A stretch of DNA of 64,000 nucleotides from positions 21,034,779-21,098,778 of the forward strand of contig SSBO01000012.1 of NCBI GenBank assembly GCA_005281725.1, given 5' to 3'. The position numbers and the translations under genes were made by a program. The stretch is from Wuchereria bancrofti (lineage: Eukaryota; Nematoda; Chromadorea; Rhabditida; Onchocercidae). Each line of letters begins with the position of its first letter. The first letter of the stretch is position 1. The notes beneath the pieces were generated by a model. It had not been told where the DNA came from, did no database searches, and saw only the letters and a list, made by a program, of their open reading frames with translations. This document shows, piece after piece, positions 47,201 to 59,900 of the stretch.

Positions 47201-50200
47201 TCACACATCTGAAAGTTCTTTTTTCACTTCCATCGGTGCCATAAAATGAATTTCTGGAATTTGCCCTTCGTAAAGACATCCTTCGGAATATATTGGTGCA
47301 ACATTATTGATAGGTCGATTATAGAAACCTCCTGAAAAGTAAGTTTTGCCAAGTGTTGATTTCATTACAGAAATCAGAATTTTAATATATATTTAGGTTC
47401 AAAATATGAGGGATAAATACAAATTTGTGAAAACAGATGAATCGTACCGATAGCATCGGTGTACACAGCAGGACCACGTGTCATACCTCGACGAATACCA
47501 TTTGGATCATCGTTATGAAATGCGAAAGCTGCCACGGAAGACTGATCAACTGATGGAGTGGTACCGCTACAGTTTTGTTCAATTGCACCCCCCGATCCAA
47601 CATAAACGAGAATATCTTCTTGACCATTTCCTCCAGCAAATGTTTCAACTTCTTCCTAGAAACAAACTACTTTTATAATGGCATAATAACTGCAAATTTA
47701 ACAAAATCAATCGTATCAAAACAAAAATATCTCAAATGAGTCAAGATATTAATCTACCCAAGAGTTCATTTTGATTCCTTCAACTTGAACAAATGAAAAA
47801 TTAAACAGTCAAACCTTGAACATCACCGTTGCTCTGTACGGCATATTTGCAACAATTCGTGCGGGTTTTTTAAAATGTGCAATGAATGCGCGTCCATCAC
47901 CATATGTACCTTTCAGCGTTGCAGATGTAAAATCAGTTGCCTTTATTTGACCAGAAGGTGCCACCTACCAAAATATTCACATTTCTAAGAAAAACAAAGA
48001 AAATTTTGAAATCCCAAAAAATAAAAACCGCTTATCTAACGAACCAGGCATAAACTTCTAAAAAAAAAAAAATGAAAGAGTAAAATTTGACCCAAAGAGA
48101 CTTATCAAAATATGTTTTCATTATTTCATATCTAATATGGTCTTTTATATATTCAATTCTTCTGCAATGACTGACAATATGACCCCATGACAATCAGGAT
48201 AGAAACAAGACCACAAATATGATTTCTGTAGAAACAACTATTCCACTTAGCTTATTTTCAAAGTATCTTTTTCAGAAATTTGAGAAAGTATTCCTACATC
48301 CACTGGTAGCAGTTTTTTACATAACATAAAATGGAACAGAGCGATTGGCATTAAAATATCGGCACATTTCTAAATGTATGACGATATCGCGCAAATAATT
48401 TGCTTAGAAATCTGCAGTTTTCAATTATTGAAAAGATTTCATATAGCTGATGAACTGTGTTTTTTTGGAGACAAGGATGCACACACTTCCTTTAGCCGAT
48501 ACCATTACAAAGTAAAACAGACATCATTCAGAAGATTTGTTTAAATCCAGAACCCTAAAACGGCAATGGTATCTACAGTAAGCGCGAACGCGCTACTTTC
48601 AAAAAAGACATTCTACAATTCGAGAAATTTTAATGGAATTTTTGATAAGAATTATCATTAATAAGTATAATAATAAAATAAATTATTTATTGATTGGAAT
48701 ATTATAATATATGTATATATATATAAACCTCAACATCAACGGTCGTTTCCCATTCGCTGCCCTCAGCATTCGTTTCATTCTGTACTAAGCCATAGATACC
48801 AAGCGCTGTCACCAGTATTTCGCGATTCACAATGAACCTTGAATTTTTTATAAAACATATATATAATAATAATAATTATCGCTATTATTAATAATAATAT
48901 TATTGTTATTATTATTATTATTGTTGTTTATCATTATCATTACTTTTATTATTATCGTCATTATTATCACCATCTTTATCATTATTATTGTTGTTATTAT
49001 TATTAGTATTATATTATTATAAATATTTCCTGCATTTCTTTCTCAAGAAACAATATTTCCAGATCCACTCAAAATGCGAGCAATTTTTTAGACTCCACTT
49101 TTAGTCATTGTAGGCAATAACCCATGCGCCATGATCACATTATAATTTTAAAATTGAAGATTTTCCTTCGAACCTGTAGCATGCATCCCGCAATATTATA
49201 CTGTAGAAAACAGCTAAGGCAGACAGAAGAAGAAAAGAAGGAACAATAAAACAGCAATACAAGAACAATACTTAGAGTTGAATAGGACATGGAACATAAA
49301 ATTGAGTTGAGTGAGATATACATCGGATGTACATATGCTAATCAAAAAAGCTAAGGAAACATGTGAAAGATGAATCTCTTTTAATCATGTTTAGGAATAA
49401 TTTACAAATGTTCATTATTTCAGCCTGTGAGTTCTAATATCAAGATATTTACTCAAAAACGATATTCTACCTCAAAACAAGACTTTACCTGTCGAACAAT
49501 TTAGAAAACGTACCAAATTGTACTGCGTTGCTTTTTGCATGTATTCTTACTAAGATTCATGAAACGTCGTACTACGTACCGCGATCGGCTCAAAATCCTT
49601 CGTTCTAAAAATTAAAAAAAGACATCTCTATCATTCATAATGTTCGTATTTCATTCGCAGTTTCACTTACCATGTGTAGGATAAGGCAAATCGATGCCCA
49701 CATGAACAGTTGATGTCACGTAACGAAAGAGAACACCAATTTCCAAATCACTCAAGATGCCAGAATTTGCTGAAAAGAACAAAAATTTTATTTGATTTAT
49801 ATCTTTCACGATAAAACTGAAATTTTCAAATCTAATTCATTAATAGAGTTTCAATAATTCCAAACATTTCTTCTTCATCTTCCCACTTTAGAACCCAGAA
49901 TTCTTATTTTCCCACCTACTTCACCCAACTCCTCAACGGTCATTGTTGGGAATCGCACATCATTGAGAACATCGGCAACAACGAGGCGTTTATTTTCTGC
50001 AGTTTCTTCAATTCCACGACGTTTACATTCCTGAAACCAATAAAATTAGTCTTCAAAACTTCGAAAGGATAACAACTAAATACTCATCTATAATAAATAA
50101 ACACTGCTGAAAATATAGTCAAAAATTAAGATGTACCGCTGCAGCCCAATTGCACACTGCTTTGAAAACTGACAATTCTCCTGATGGTGAAAGCTCTGAA

Positions 50201-52809
50201 CGTCTAACCAATTTTTTTAGCGTTTCAATACTGACGCTAGTAAGTGCTGAAAATGCGAACTGTTATTCTCTAAAAAGACATGAGAAATAATGGTAGAAAG
50301 GGGGAAAAGAAATGCGAGCGGCTCCAATTTTTTAAAAATTGTGCGAAAAATTAAGTTACAATAATTTAAAGTCACTATAACTATAACAGCATTCCTGTAG
50401 TAGATTTATAAAGTATTTCGAAAGACTTACAATCTGATGAAAGTGCTTCGTCACTTTGTTCATCAATAACCTGATTACATCGATGCAGTAATTCTTCTGA
50501 ACCAAAGTTAACTGCCTGTTCCAAAAGTGCAACTGCTAATGACGGCGTCAATTCACCAAGCAGTTCAACACAATGTTTTTCTAATGCCGTTATTTCGAAT
50601 TTTTTTGCTATAATACGACACCTTAATTTCAAATCATCCAATAAAATCAGTAAATGAAAAAGAAAAAAATAATTGCAGTGGTAGCAAAGGGATTATAATT
50701 TTAAATAAAAATTGAGTTTTACAAAAAACTACCAGCATAAAGTGTATTGAGTACAGCTGATTCTGCAATTTCAATCGTAGCCTCGTCGAAATCCGAATAA
50801 ACATAATCAATAATTGTTTGGAAAGCAACTGGGTCAACATCAGAGAAGTGTATTGTAACTATTGGACAATTCAGGTCTGCTATAAAAAACACGTTTAAAA
50901 ATATCAAATCAAGAAGATTTAACTATGTAGTTAATGGCTGCGCCTTACTTTCACATCAGAAATTGACATTAAATAAAAATTTCCATGAATATTACTAAGT
51001 AAAATGTAGTACGACGTCGCAGCTTTCGACCTGCCATACTTACAAAAACTCGCACAATGCCAAGCAAAAAAATCAAAAAGAATTTTAGCATTAAGGTCTG
51101 CGCATGTATAAACGAGAATGCATGAATGTCAATTAAAAAATACTGCTTAAAGTCATTCAGTTTATACTTACGTCCCTTCCGTTTCTTAATCAATGGTGAT
51201 GAAGACTCGTCTTCACCGAAAAGCATTCTCTCAAGTACTTTTGACCCTGCAGCCATCACAACACGATGTGCTTCGAAATGCTGCAATGAAGTAAATATCA
51301 CAAAGAACAACAAGAACGGAAAAAATCCATGGCAGTAAATAGGAAGACAGTTAAAAACTGTTTCCGAACTGGTGAATTAGCATCAAATTCAAAATTACAA
51401 TTCATTAAAAATATTAGATCGCTCTGAGTTTATTTTTCGCCAAAAATGAGCTTTGTTTGGCTTGCCTGCAATGAGCTTTTAAAAATTTTGATTAAAAAAT
51501 AGTTGGCAAGTAATGTTGGAAAAGATATTTAGGATCATTCAAAAATTCCTTGGAATAATGAACTTAAAGATGCCTTGAAGAATGAAAAAAGGAATTTCAT
51601 TTATAATAAACTTCGACTTTGCCATTCCTTACAAACTGAGACAAAAGCCTCAGCTAAAGAACTGTTTATTGACTCCTTGCAGTACACATCTTCGGCAAAA
51701 TTGATGAAAGTGTCAAAAATCTATTGAGTTTAAAGTCAATAAGAATGTTACAAATGAATATGTATACATGTTTGCGAAGCAAAATTAAATGAATATAATT
51801 AAGTTGATCATAGCCAATACATTAAAACAAAAATCTAATACACTACTTACTGCAGTATTTATTGCCGAGCCAACCACAAAATCAACGTCAAAACCGATGC
51901 CATTGACTTTAAGGGAAGTAACACGTTCTGCTAAGCCTGGTTCTTTCTTAACCACTTCCTCGATAGTTTCAAGTTCCATTTTTCTCGATGGCTCTTCAGG
52001 TGCTGTCATATCATGAGCAGACAGTGGACGACTTGGCGGTGGTGGTGGTGGAATTGAGAGTTGCTGAACAGGATCTGCTCCTTGTGCAGGAGCAGTAGTC
52101 TGAGAAATTTCAAATTAATTTCATGAACTTATAATTCCTTTATTTTTTTCCTTTATTTTAAACTCATATTTTATAAATCATTTTCCAGCACATTTTTCCT
52201 ACAAGAAAACTAATGACAAAATTCTCATATCTATTAGTAAGATTGCATAATGACCTAACAGTGACAATAAAATATCAGCAATTATTTGAAAATTCGATAT
52301 CAGTTCGAGCGCATAAAGATATACGAATAAACAATTAATTATTTCTAATACCATCTGATTCATCGTCGTACTTCCAGCAGCCATATACGAACTGTTGTTC
52401 AGATAAGTTCTACTCACTCCAGCGAATCCTGACATAGAGGATGCTCGGTGGGTCGGTGGTCCCACTCCACGACTATACGCTTGATTTCCGTTTGATGTAG
52501 TTCCTACTGTTGACGGCGGGGGTTGTGCATAAGATCGAGGTTGTTTTGGTCTTAATGATCTGAAACTATGAAGGAAGCATATGTATAATAAATTAAAAAC
52601 TTTCACTTCCTTCAATAGCCGATTTCTTTGCACAGTTATGCTTAAAATAAAACTTGTAAATAGAGAATAAACAGCAAAAACAAGATATAAGACTAAACCC
52701 TTTTGGTTAACCTCGAACATTATCCTTAAATATACACTACTTATTTCGGAACTACCAATTCAACATACCGAAATACAAACGACCACACAACTTACCCATC
52801 GAATCCCAT
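47201..52809 (-). CDS. BTB-BACK-PHR domain protein (BTBD1/BTBD2-like)
   Basis: Predicted substrate adaptor for CUL3 ubiquitin ligases. Fourteen exons: 52796..52809, 52352..52559, 51851..52099, 51172..51280, 50733..50879, 50431..50607, 50137..50246, 49916..50030, 49671..49769, 49580..49604, 48729..48837, 47815..47964, 47448..47655, 47201..47331, total 1851 nt, 616 aa. Order: Pro/Ser-rich N-terminus with a six-proline run (1-130), BTB (about 145-250; GFDVDFVVG, FEAHRVVMAAGS, IDYVYSD), BACK (about 255-370; FEITALEKHCVELL, NWAAAECKRRG), and C-terminal PHR (about 405-610; FIVNREILVTALGIYG, GRAFIAHFKKPARI, GIRRGMTRGPAVYTDAIGG). A basic SSPLIKKRKG insertion sits inside the BTB fold near 185-193. Exon 10 is only 25 nt. 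The first coding exon is 14 nt. Confidence 0.92.
48855..49020. repeat. TTA/ATT trinucleotide-rich tract
   Basis: About 165 bp of interrupted ATT/ATC/TTG triplets in the intron between BTB-gene exons 10 and 11. Low-complexity sequence with no other feature. Confidence 0.85.
49580..49604 (-). other. 25-nt microexon of the BTB-BACK-PHR gene
   Basis: Flanked by acceptor TTTTTAG and donor GTACGT. It converts phase 1 from the preceding exon to phase 2 for the next, and encodes the basic stretch E-R-R-I-L-S-R-S-R at the BACK-PHR junction. Without it the flanking exons do not join in frame. Confidence 0.75.
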
Positions 52810-53184
52810 TTCTAAGTTGAAACTGTTCAAGTAACGAATCACCTCACCACTACTCTGAAAGGCGTTTTACGATAATCACTTCAGGATACGTATGTCGGCC
52901 TATTTTCAAAAGTAAAATTTTTCGTAATTTTCGCAGAACGCAAATTTGTAATTGTAAATGAAAGAGTACAGGTATGCTTAAGTCGTCTTAAGTAATTATT
53001 CGGAATACGTATAATCTGGACCAACGAATGGTCAGTATTGACCAATCTCGATACTTTTTAATAACGCGACAAACCCACACAAATGAACACCATCCCCAAA
53101 CAAACTCAATCAATATATAAAATAGGGCCGAGCCAACTCTTTCCGTATTTTATGGTCACACAAATGCTGTTCTGGGGTGAGAAG

Positions 53185-53198
53185 ACGTAACGTAACGT
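53185..53198. promoter_or_regulatory. Three ACGT cores in a row
   Basis: ACGTAACGTAACGT: three ACGT cores at 5-bp spacing, 380 bp upstream of the BTB-gene start, followed by TGACTTGG-like DNA. ACGT is the core of bZIP/bHLH-PAS sites. Function is inferred from motif and position only. Confidence 0.3.
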
Positions 53199-53864
53199 CA
53201 TTGTGGTGACTTGGGATTCTCGTGGCCTTATATTATGTCTAGGCTGTAGCTTGGAATTCTTGTCTAGGCTTTAGCTTGAGACTGAATCTTTCACGAATTG
53301 GGATGGCTTACAACAATGCAACTTTCATCAATGATAGCTTTAAATGGGAAATAAAAAATATAAAAAAAAAAGTGGTATTATCTCAAAACAACAGACACAT
53401 TTGTTTCATTTCAGCTTCAATAATCTTTTCTTTACCCTATTTTGGTTGTACTAGGACATATCAGTAGAAACTAGTACTCTAATACTATTGGAAATTACCG
53501 TTAAAACATAAAAGAATTTTTAAGCAAAATATTGTTTTTAGTTCCGGAAAGTCTGCTTGGCCTGAATTTTTCGGCGGCTTTAGTCTAGTATGAATAAGTC
53601 TTCAATCAATGAGTCAACGAATGACATAGCATCTTGTAATGATTGCTTAAAAAACAGTTGTTGAACAGTAATCACAAGGAACTATTGTACAACCAGTTCA
53701 GCACCAGTGTTACTTCTAACATTTACCAAGGTTTAAATCTTCAAATTTAACTTTTCAACGTTAGGTTTTGAAATAACAAAATTTTCGAATTGTATAGCAA
53801 CAAGTTCATAATTTCCAATCATAAGCATTTACCGTGGCATCTATCCAAGCTTGTCAGCCAAATG

Positions 53865-53911
53865 GATCATTGTCCTTTAAACTGTGTCAGATCAATGTCC
53901 TCTGAACTGTG
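53865..53911. repeat. 22-bp direct repeat
   Basis: GATCAxTGTCCT(T/C)T(A/G)AACTGTG at 53865-53886 and 53890-53911, 25-bp period. Confidence 0.75.
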
Positions 53912-54481
53912 ATCAAGTCGGTAATATCGTCACTTAGATCAAATCATCTGTTTGACATCTTATGCTTTACTGCCCTATTTTATTTTTTTTCATATGCTTA
54001 AGTGATATGCTAGGACTTCCAAAAAAATAACTTTCAAATTTCATAAAAAAGCATTAAGACTTCCGGAATTTACAACATATAAACATATTATTAACAGAGA
54101 TATTCCTCAATCATTAATATTTTCCACAACTAAAATCATCTATTTGCATTTGGAGAAGTTTTGTAATTTACGTTTGGAAAAAAAGTGTTTAAAATTGACT
54201 ATTTAAAATGTCAAAAAATATGCTGGTTCTGTTCTAATCCCTTTTTTTTTTTTTTTGGTTTTTAGAATGAAGATTAAAATTTAACAAAGAAGCATAAGGG
54301 ACAGAAATATAATCTGAGCAACGATAAGGCAGAAATTTCATTCGATTACATCGGAAACAACGGATTACATCAAATATGGAAAGATAATATGGCTGATGGC
54401 TGCCCATAAATAGTTGCAAGATGATGAAGTATACAAGCATTATTGTTGTCAACAAACGTTTGCAAACACCGCCAATTAGTT

Positions 54482-55369
54482 ATGGTTTGGATGCTTTTTA
54501 TCGTCTCTTTTCTTTTAATTTCTGTTGGAGATAGACAAAGTGAGTTGTATAGAAGATATAATTGCAAAATCATTAAATTGAGACTTTGAAATTCACTTAT
54601 AATCTATATTCAACAAGTATAACGTTCAAGTTAGTTTAGGATATTATTGAACACATCAGAATGTGCCCAAATTATTATTAGTTAAGAGTGAGTGATATTT
54701 AAACAGACGCATTCAGAGACAATTTTCTGTTACTAAATTTTCACATGTATCTTTAAGAAATGAGATAAACTATTCGAAATGATAATTTATTTAGCTCTCT
54801 TTACACTTATATACAATACTATTACCAAACTATCAATTCAATTATTTCATTATCTATCATTTTGCTTCAAATATACAAGAATAAAAGGCTCAATGACTGT
54901 TTCTAACCTTTTTATTTTATGACAGTGACCATTTTATGCACATGTGTGGATCTCGCATTGCCCAATCAATCATCTTCATGCCCACAACTTGCTCATCTAT
55001 GCAATAATTCTTTGTATTATGAATTGATGACAAAGCAGTGTCCGAAAACATGTGGTCGATGTTCGGAAAATGTCACCTCCGGTAAATATTTCTGCATCTT
55101 TAATGAATTCTTTAAACCTAACAACACTTTAAAACTTGTCAGAAACTCATAAATTTTTTACAATATATTTTTTGTGATAAAAAATGTCAACAAAATTTCA
55201 GCTTGATCAGAATCTAATTTTATGCCTAAACATTTTAGATATTTGCCAGGATAAAGCATTACCCAATGCACCATCTCAGTGTCCCTACTTGGTTCATCTA
55301 TGCAATAATCCACTGTACCGGAATTTGATGATTCAAGAATGTCCAAAAACCTGTCGTCAAAATTGCTGA
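54482..55369 (+). CDS. Secreted protein with two ShKT domains
   Basis: Three exons, 54482..54539, 54926..55081, 55239..55369, total 345 nt, 114 aa. Exon 1 is a clear signal peptide (MVWMLFIVSFLLISVG) ending in a GTGAGT donor in phase 1. Exons 2 and 3 each carry one complete six-cysteine ShKT module, with the conserved C-P-K-T-C-x(2-3)-C ending and an LCNN-x-LY core; they are separated by a short SENVTSG linker. ShKT modules are very common in secreted nematode proteins, often as potassium-channel-binding or protease-associated modules, but this protein has no enzyme domain, so its role is open. No third domain or C-terminal anchor is seen. Confidence 0.8.
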
Positions 55370-56905
55370 ATGATGTACTGTGGCAGTATATGTCGAAATC
55401 GTTTCATAGTCATTCATTTTGCAAATCTTTTACTGAATTCATGTTCATTAAAAGATTAATCTCTGACACTATCGTATCATTCCAGTATACTTTGGAAAAG
55501 AGAGGAAAAAACTTCAAATGATTCAAGTTACGATGATTTAGTAAAACATAAATAATCCTATAAATCAATATCAGTTGTTTTCTCTGTCATTTTTCTGCTT
55601 TCTCGCAAAATGGTAACCCTAAACAAACAACTGTTGAACATACACCATTGAACATGATGTTTATTCGAGAACGTAAAACAATAAAATTGGAAAGTTTTGG
55701 AAATCATGCAAAGAAGTAAAGTTGTATACTGTATTGAGACGATCCAGAAGTATTTCTAATAAATATAAGTGATTCAATAAAACTTAAGGAATATATGTGC
55801 TAATATTTAAGATCGCATATGTTTAGCATCAGTAGAAAGTTCTTTTTTTTTTTTTGATGTTATTCAATGGCTTAGTTTCTCCATGTCAGAGTATAAAAAA
55901 TTTTTTCCAACTGAAAAATTGACAGACCATACATCATGTGCTTTCTTAACTTTAAGTCTTCAAATTTCGTGAATTTTATTGTTTTCAATTTTATACTTTA
56001 CTTCGAAGACCAAAAATAAAATATAGAAATTATTAATTTCTAGAAGTCGATTGGTTTTCTCTCAAGCAACTCGGACTGCTTCACAAGTTATCATTCAAAA
56101 ATAGGATGCACTACAAAGTTAACTACTCTATAACAGGAACTTGAGGATTTCTGCTTGGAAAAAAAAAATGAATTTCATGAATAAATCCTTTTTACCTATA
56201 TAAAATTTATAAGTCTTACAGAAATTTTGAATTTTAAAATTCTATGGAAAACTGTCACGTATCAATTCTATTAGCAAATTACATTTACGTAATGCTACAT
56301 GGAATGCTTTCAAGGAATTATTAGATCAATTTAATTTGTGAAATCTCAATAGATACCACAGCCGTTAGCTTTTCAGATTTATTGATTATTGTCATTGATC
56401 ACTGCTGAAGATCAAAGAATAAGTAATGTATTCCGTTTTCAAATAAAAAACTTATTAGTAGAATAAAAAAAAAAGCCGAATTTGATGTTTCTGTACTTTA
56501 ATATTGGAATGTTCATTTAAACAAAAATGAATTTATCATGAATTACTCACCTGCATTATTACTAAATGTTAAGGTATATTTGAACAAAGAACAAAAAAAG
56601 ATATTTAATACAAAATTACATCTAACAAGGTACAATCCAACAAGGTAAATTAACAAAAAAAAAAAAGAAAAAAAAAACTTAGAATGAACAAATATACTTT
56701 AATATATTTGCTATTCAAAAGGAAACATATAAACATACTTTACATTAAGTGCTTATAACTTATATTATTGCTATTTATATTATAAATATTTTATTCTGTA
56801 ATATTGATTTAAGCATAATCTGGCAATAAACAATCTTTAATTATATGAAAATTAATCAGAGAATTTTTGAGATCTTTTTAATTTATTATTTTCTTTTTAC
56901 ATCTT
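55370..56905. other. Convergent intergenic region
   Basis: 3' flanks of the ShKT gene (plus) and the C2-domain gene (minus). AT-rich, with A runs near 56165, 56465 and 56660. No coding signal. Confidence 0.55.
56882..56887 (-). terminator. Poly(A) signal of the C2-domain gene
   Basis: AATAAA on the minus strand about 19 nt after the stop codon at 56906. Confidence 0.5.
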
Positions 56906-59900
56906 TTAAAAATTGTTTGAGGCACATTTATAAAAATTATTATCAGTTAAAGAGTTAACAGATCGAATCGACGGTTGTCGTAATCGTACCTCAATTGTTG
57001 GTGCCAGTAATGATAAAAGATATGCTTGTGTTCGTCTAAAAATGAAAATATCTGAGTTTGAAAATTAGTCATTTAATTCCATTGTTAAATTTACCAATAA
57101 ATTTCGAGAAATTTTAGCGAATCTTCTCAGAAAGCTTTTATGCTAAATTTTCAAGCGAAAATTAAATGTTCAAATTAGTTTTGTTTCTGATTAATCATTC
57201 TACAAAAAAAAAAAAAAAGAGAGAAAAAAGGAAATTTTGGAGAAATATTCTTCGAAATAACTGATATATTAAAAAATTTAAAAAATCCATTCAACCATAG
57301 TGGAAAAATCTAAAAAGAAATATTTTGAAATTTGAACTTTGAAAAGTTGAAATTTTTACATACCCACTAGCTAGCATAACATTGCCAAAAGAAGGAGAAA
57401 ATCTCATCTCTTCTTCGTCAATATTCTTAGTCAAATGTTGACAACGATCTTCGGTGGAACTCAGTGACGATGAAAGTTCAATCGAAGATCGATGTCGATA
57501 TTCAGTGCTACTACGTGAAGGACAACTCATGGCGCTATTGTCCATGTAAAAATTAACATGTAAAACTCCAACAGGATGAAATGAGCGCTTCGATACACCA
57601 AATAATATGTTTGTGCTAATATCATGCGATCGTAACTATAATGCATCACAGAATTTATCATAGAATAAATTTATATATGCAATGAACTAGTTAAATTCAA
57701 TAATGGAAATATTTAAAAAAGTCAATTGAAAATTTAAACATAAAAATCATATTTTTAAAAAAAAAATATTTCATTATAATTTGGGAAAGAAACATTTTGG
57801 CTTAGAAAAGAAATGAATAATAGAAGCATTACGTGTAAATTGAAAAAAAAAAAAAAACTGAAATTAAGGATGACAATCATTAAAAGTAATAAAATTAGTG
57901 ATTTTTTTTTATCACTCTTCTCCTCTCATCATTACAATATAAACTTTTCTACTAACTCAGTTATTTTCATAAAATATCTCTATCAATATTTTAATTTGTT
58001 TTTTTTTTTTTTTTTAAATTTCATCATTTATTGCTCAAAACTGTTACGTAAATCTCACTAAGATCACTGAAGACATGATATTTTGGCGCAAATGATATGT
58101 TTTTACTATTAGTTAGAACTAATTCATTGATGCAAATTAAATAAAATCTTTAGCTTAAAGAAATTAAAAAGAAATGCATACATTTTCTCTTTTTTTTTTG
58201 AAAATATTAAAAATAATTTTCAAACCTTTAAATTCACTTTACCATCAGCAACCAAATGTGAATAGAGGAGATCTGTTTCACCGATGATGTCACCATTTGC
58301 AGCATTTCGAAGAGTAAAATAAATGACCCTGAATGTCACCGCTATTATTTGATTTTCCTTTGTATGTATATGCTAATTTGATCATTCATCCATTTTACTA
58401 AATGTAAGTGTTCGGAAAAAAGAATTTCTATTCGGCAAATTAATGTGATTTAGTTGCATCATTATGCGATCATGTTTGTCACCTTTTGAAATTATAATTT
58501 AACGGAAAGAGCAACAAATAAATTTTGAAGACGAAAAATGTACGAACAGAAAAATAATATTTTCAAGTAATTGTTAGAAAGGAATTTACTGAATATTTTT
58601 GTATTTTACATAAAGACATAAGTAGTAAATGTAAACAAATTACAAAAGGACGAGAGAGAGAGAGAGAGAAAAAAGAATTATTCACCTATCCTCAATTCCA
58701 CCAAGTAATCTTTCATACGGAATAACAATTTCCGGAAATTTATGCAGGCTTGTTGAAGTGAGTTGTACCGTTTTTGGAGATCGATAAATGATAATATAGT
58801 CGTCTTTTAAACTTTTTCTAAAACATATAAGAAAATTAATTAATACAGAAAGGTTATTTAACCTGAAAGAAAACCGTAATTTTAATTGATTTAAAAAAAA
58901 AGGAAAGTTTATTTCATTTATTTTACTCTTTATTTATGAATCAATGGAAAGTTTAGAATAGATGAGCAATGAATTCCTTTTGAACAACAATGTAATCTTT
59001 TCTTTTTAAAAATTTTTGGTTGGTTTGTAAAAATTGTGACTCAGATGCAAAATAAAAAGTTATTTGTCAAATTGAATAAAATGAAAAAAAAAAGATTCAA
59101 ATTAAAAAGTCATTGAAAACTAATTCGAAAAGCTATTATAATTCGTAAAAACTAGATCATCATTTTAGTAACCAATTATAACCAAAGATTAAAGAACTAT
59201 TTTATAAAATTACCCACCTATGAATAGAAAGGTAGATTTCTAGGTCAGTATATTTCATTTTACCCCTCTTCTCCAACTGTGAAATAGAAATTTCCATACG
59301 AATTTGCTTTTCAGAAAAAAAACGACCGATAGGAACTCGTTCCGATATCACTAAATATTTTCAAAAAAAAAAAAAAGCTGAAAAAAGCAGTATGAATTGA
59401 ACAATTATTGATTGGTTTAATTGAAGGTATTAATTTTCCGGAGAAAAAAATAGACAAAATAAATAACAGAAAAGCAAATTTCAGAAAATAAAAATAATAA
59501 TAATAATTTAAGAAGAAACGATGAAAAGATAATACCGGTAAATCTTCCGGCTGATCCTTCCCGAATTCTTTCATCTTCCTCTTCTGATAATCGTCCTCGA
59601 TGTATCACTGCATTCAATTCACACTCAAACGAATCAACAAAATCCCAGAATAAAATCTCATTGGAACTACGAAAACGTACAATGGTATCAGAATTTCGCC
59701 TAGAATCTGAGCAAACTGATGATGACACTGATTTATCAGCGGCAAATCTGCAAAAAAGAAGAAAGCAATGTGACGTGATCACGTGTGAAACGATCACGTT
59801 GACAGTGTTATTCCTAAATTCTTTTCATCTTATGAAAATAATTTTGTAATTCGAAGAGTTATATAATTTACTGCTGCTAAGTAAACATTATTTTCGGTAT

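Larger units (their letters stand above)
52810..54481. other. Divergent intergenic region, BTB gene to ShKT gene
   Basis: Contains the presumed BTB-gene promoter, including a triple ACGT cluster at 53185-53198 and a short duplication of TGTCTAGGCT near 53237-53275, and a 22-bp direct repeat at 53865-53911. No gene seen. Confidence 0.5.

Noticed and set aside
53237..53275. Possible spliced-leader or small-RNA gene in the TGTCTAGGCT duplication
   Set aside because: It does not contain the SL1-type leader or an Sm-site arrangement; only a short duplicated segment is visible.
54779..54922. Alternative hydrophobic first exon (MIIYLALFTLIYN) for the ShKT gene
   Set aside because: It has no donor in a phase that joins the 54926 exon. 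The 54482..54539 exon has both a better signal peptide and matching phase.
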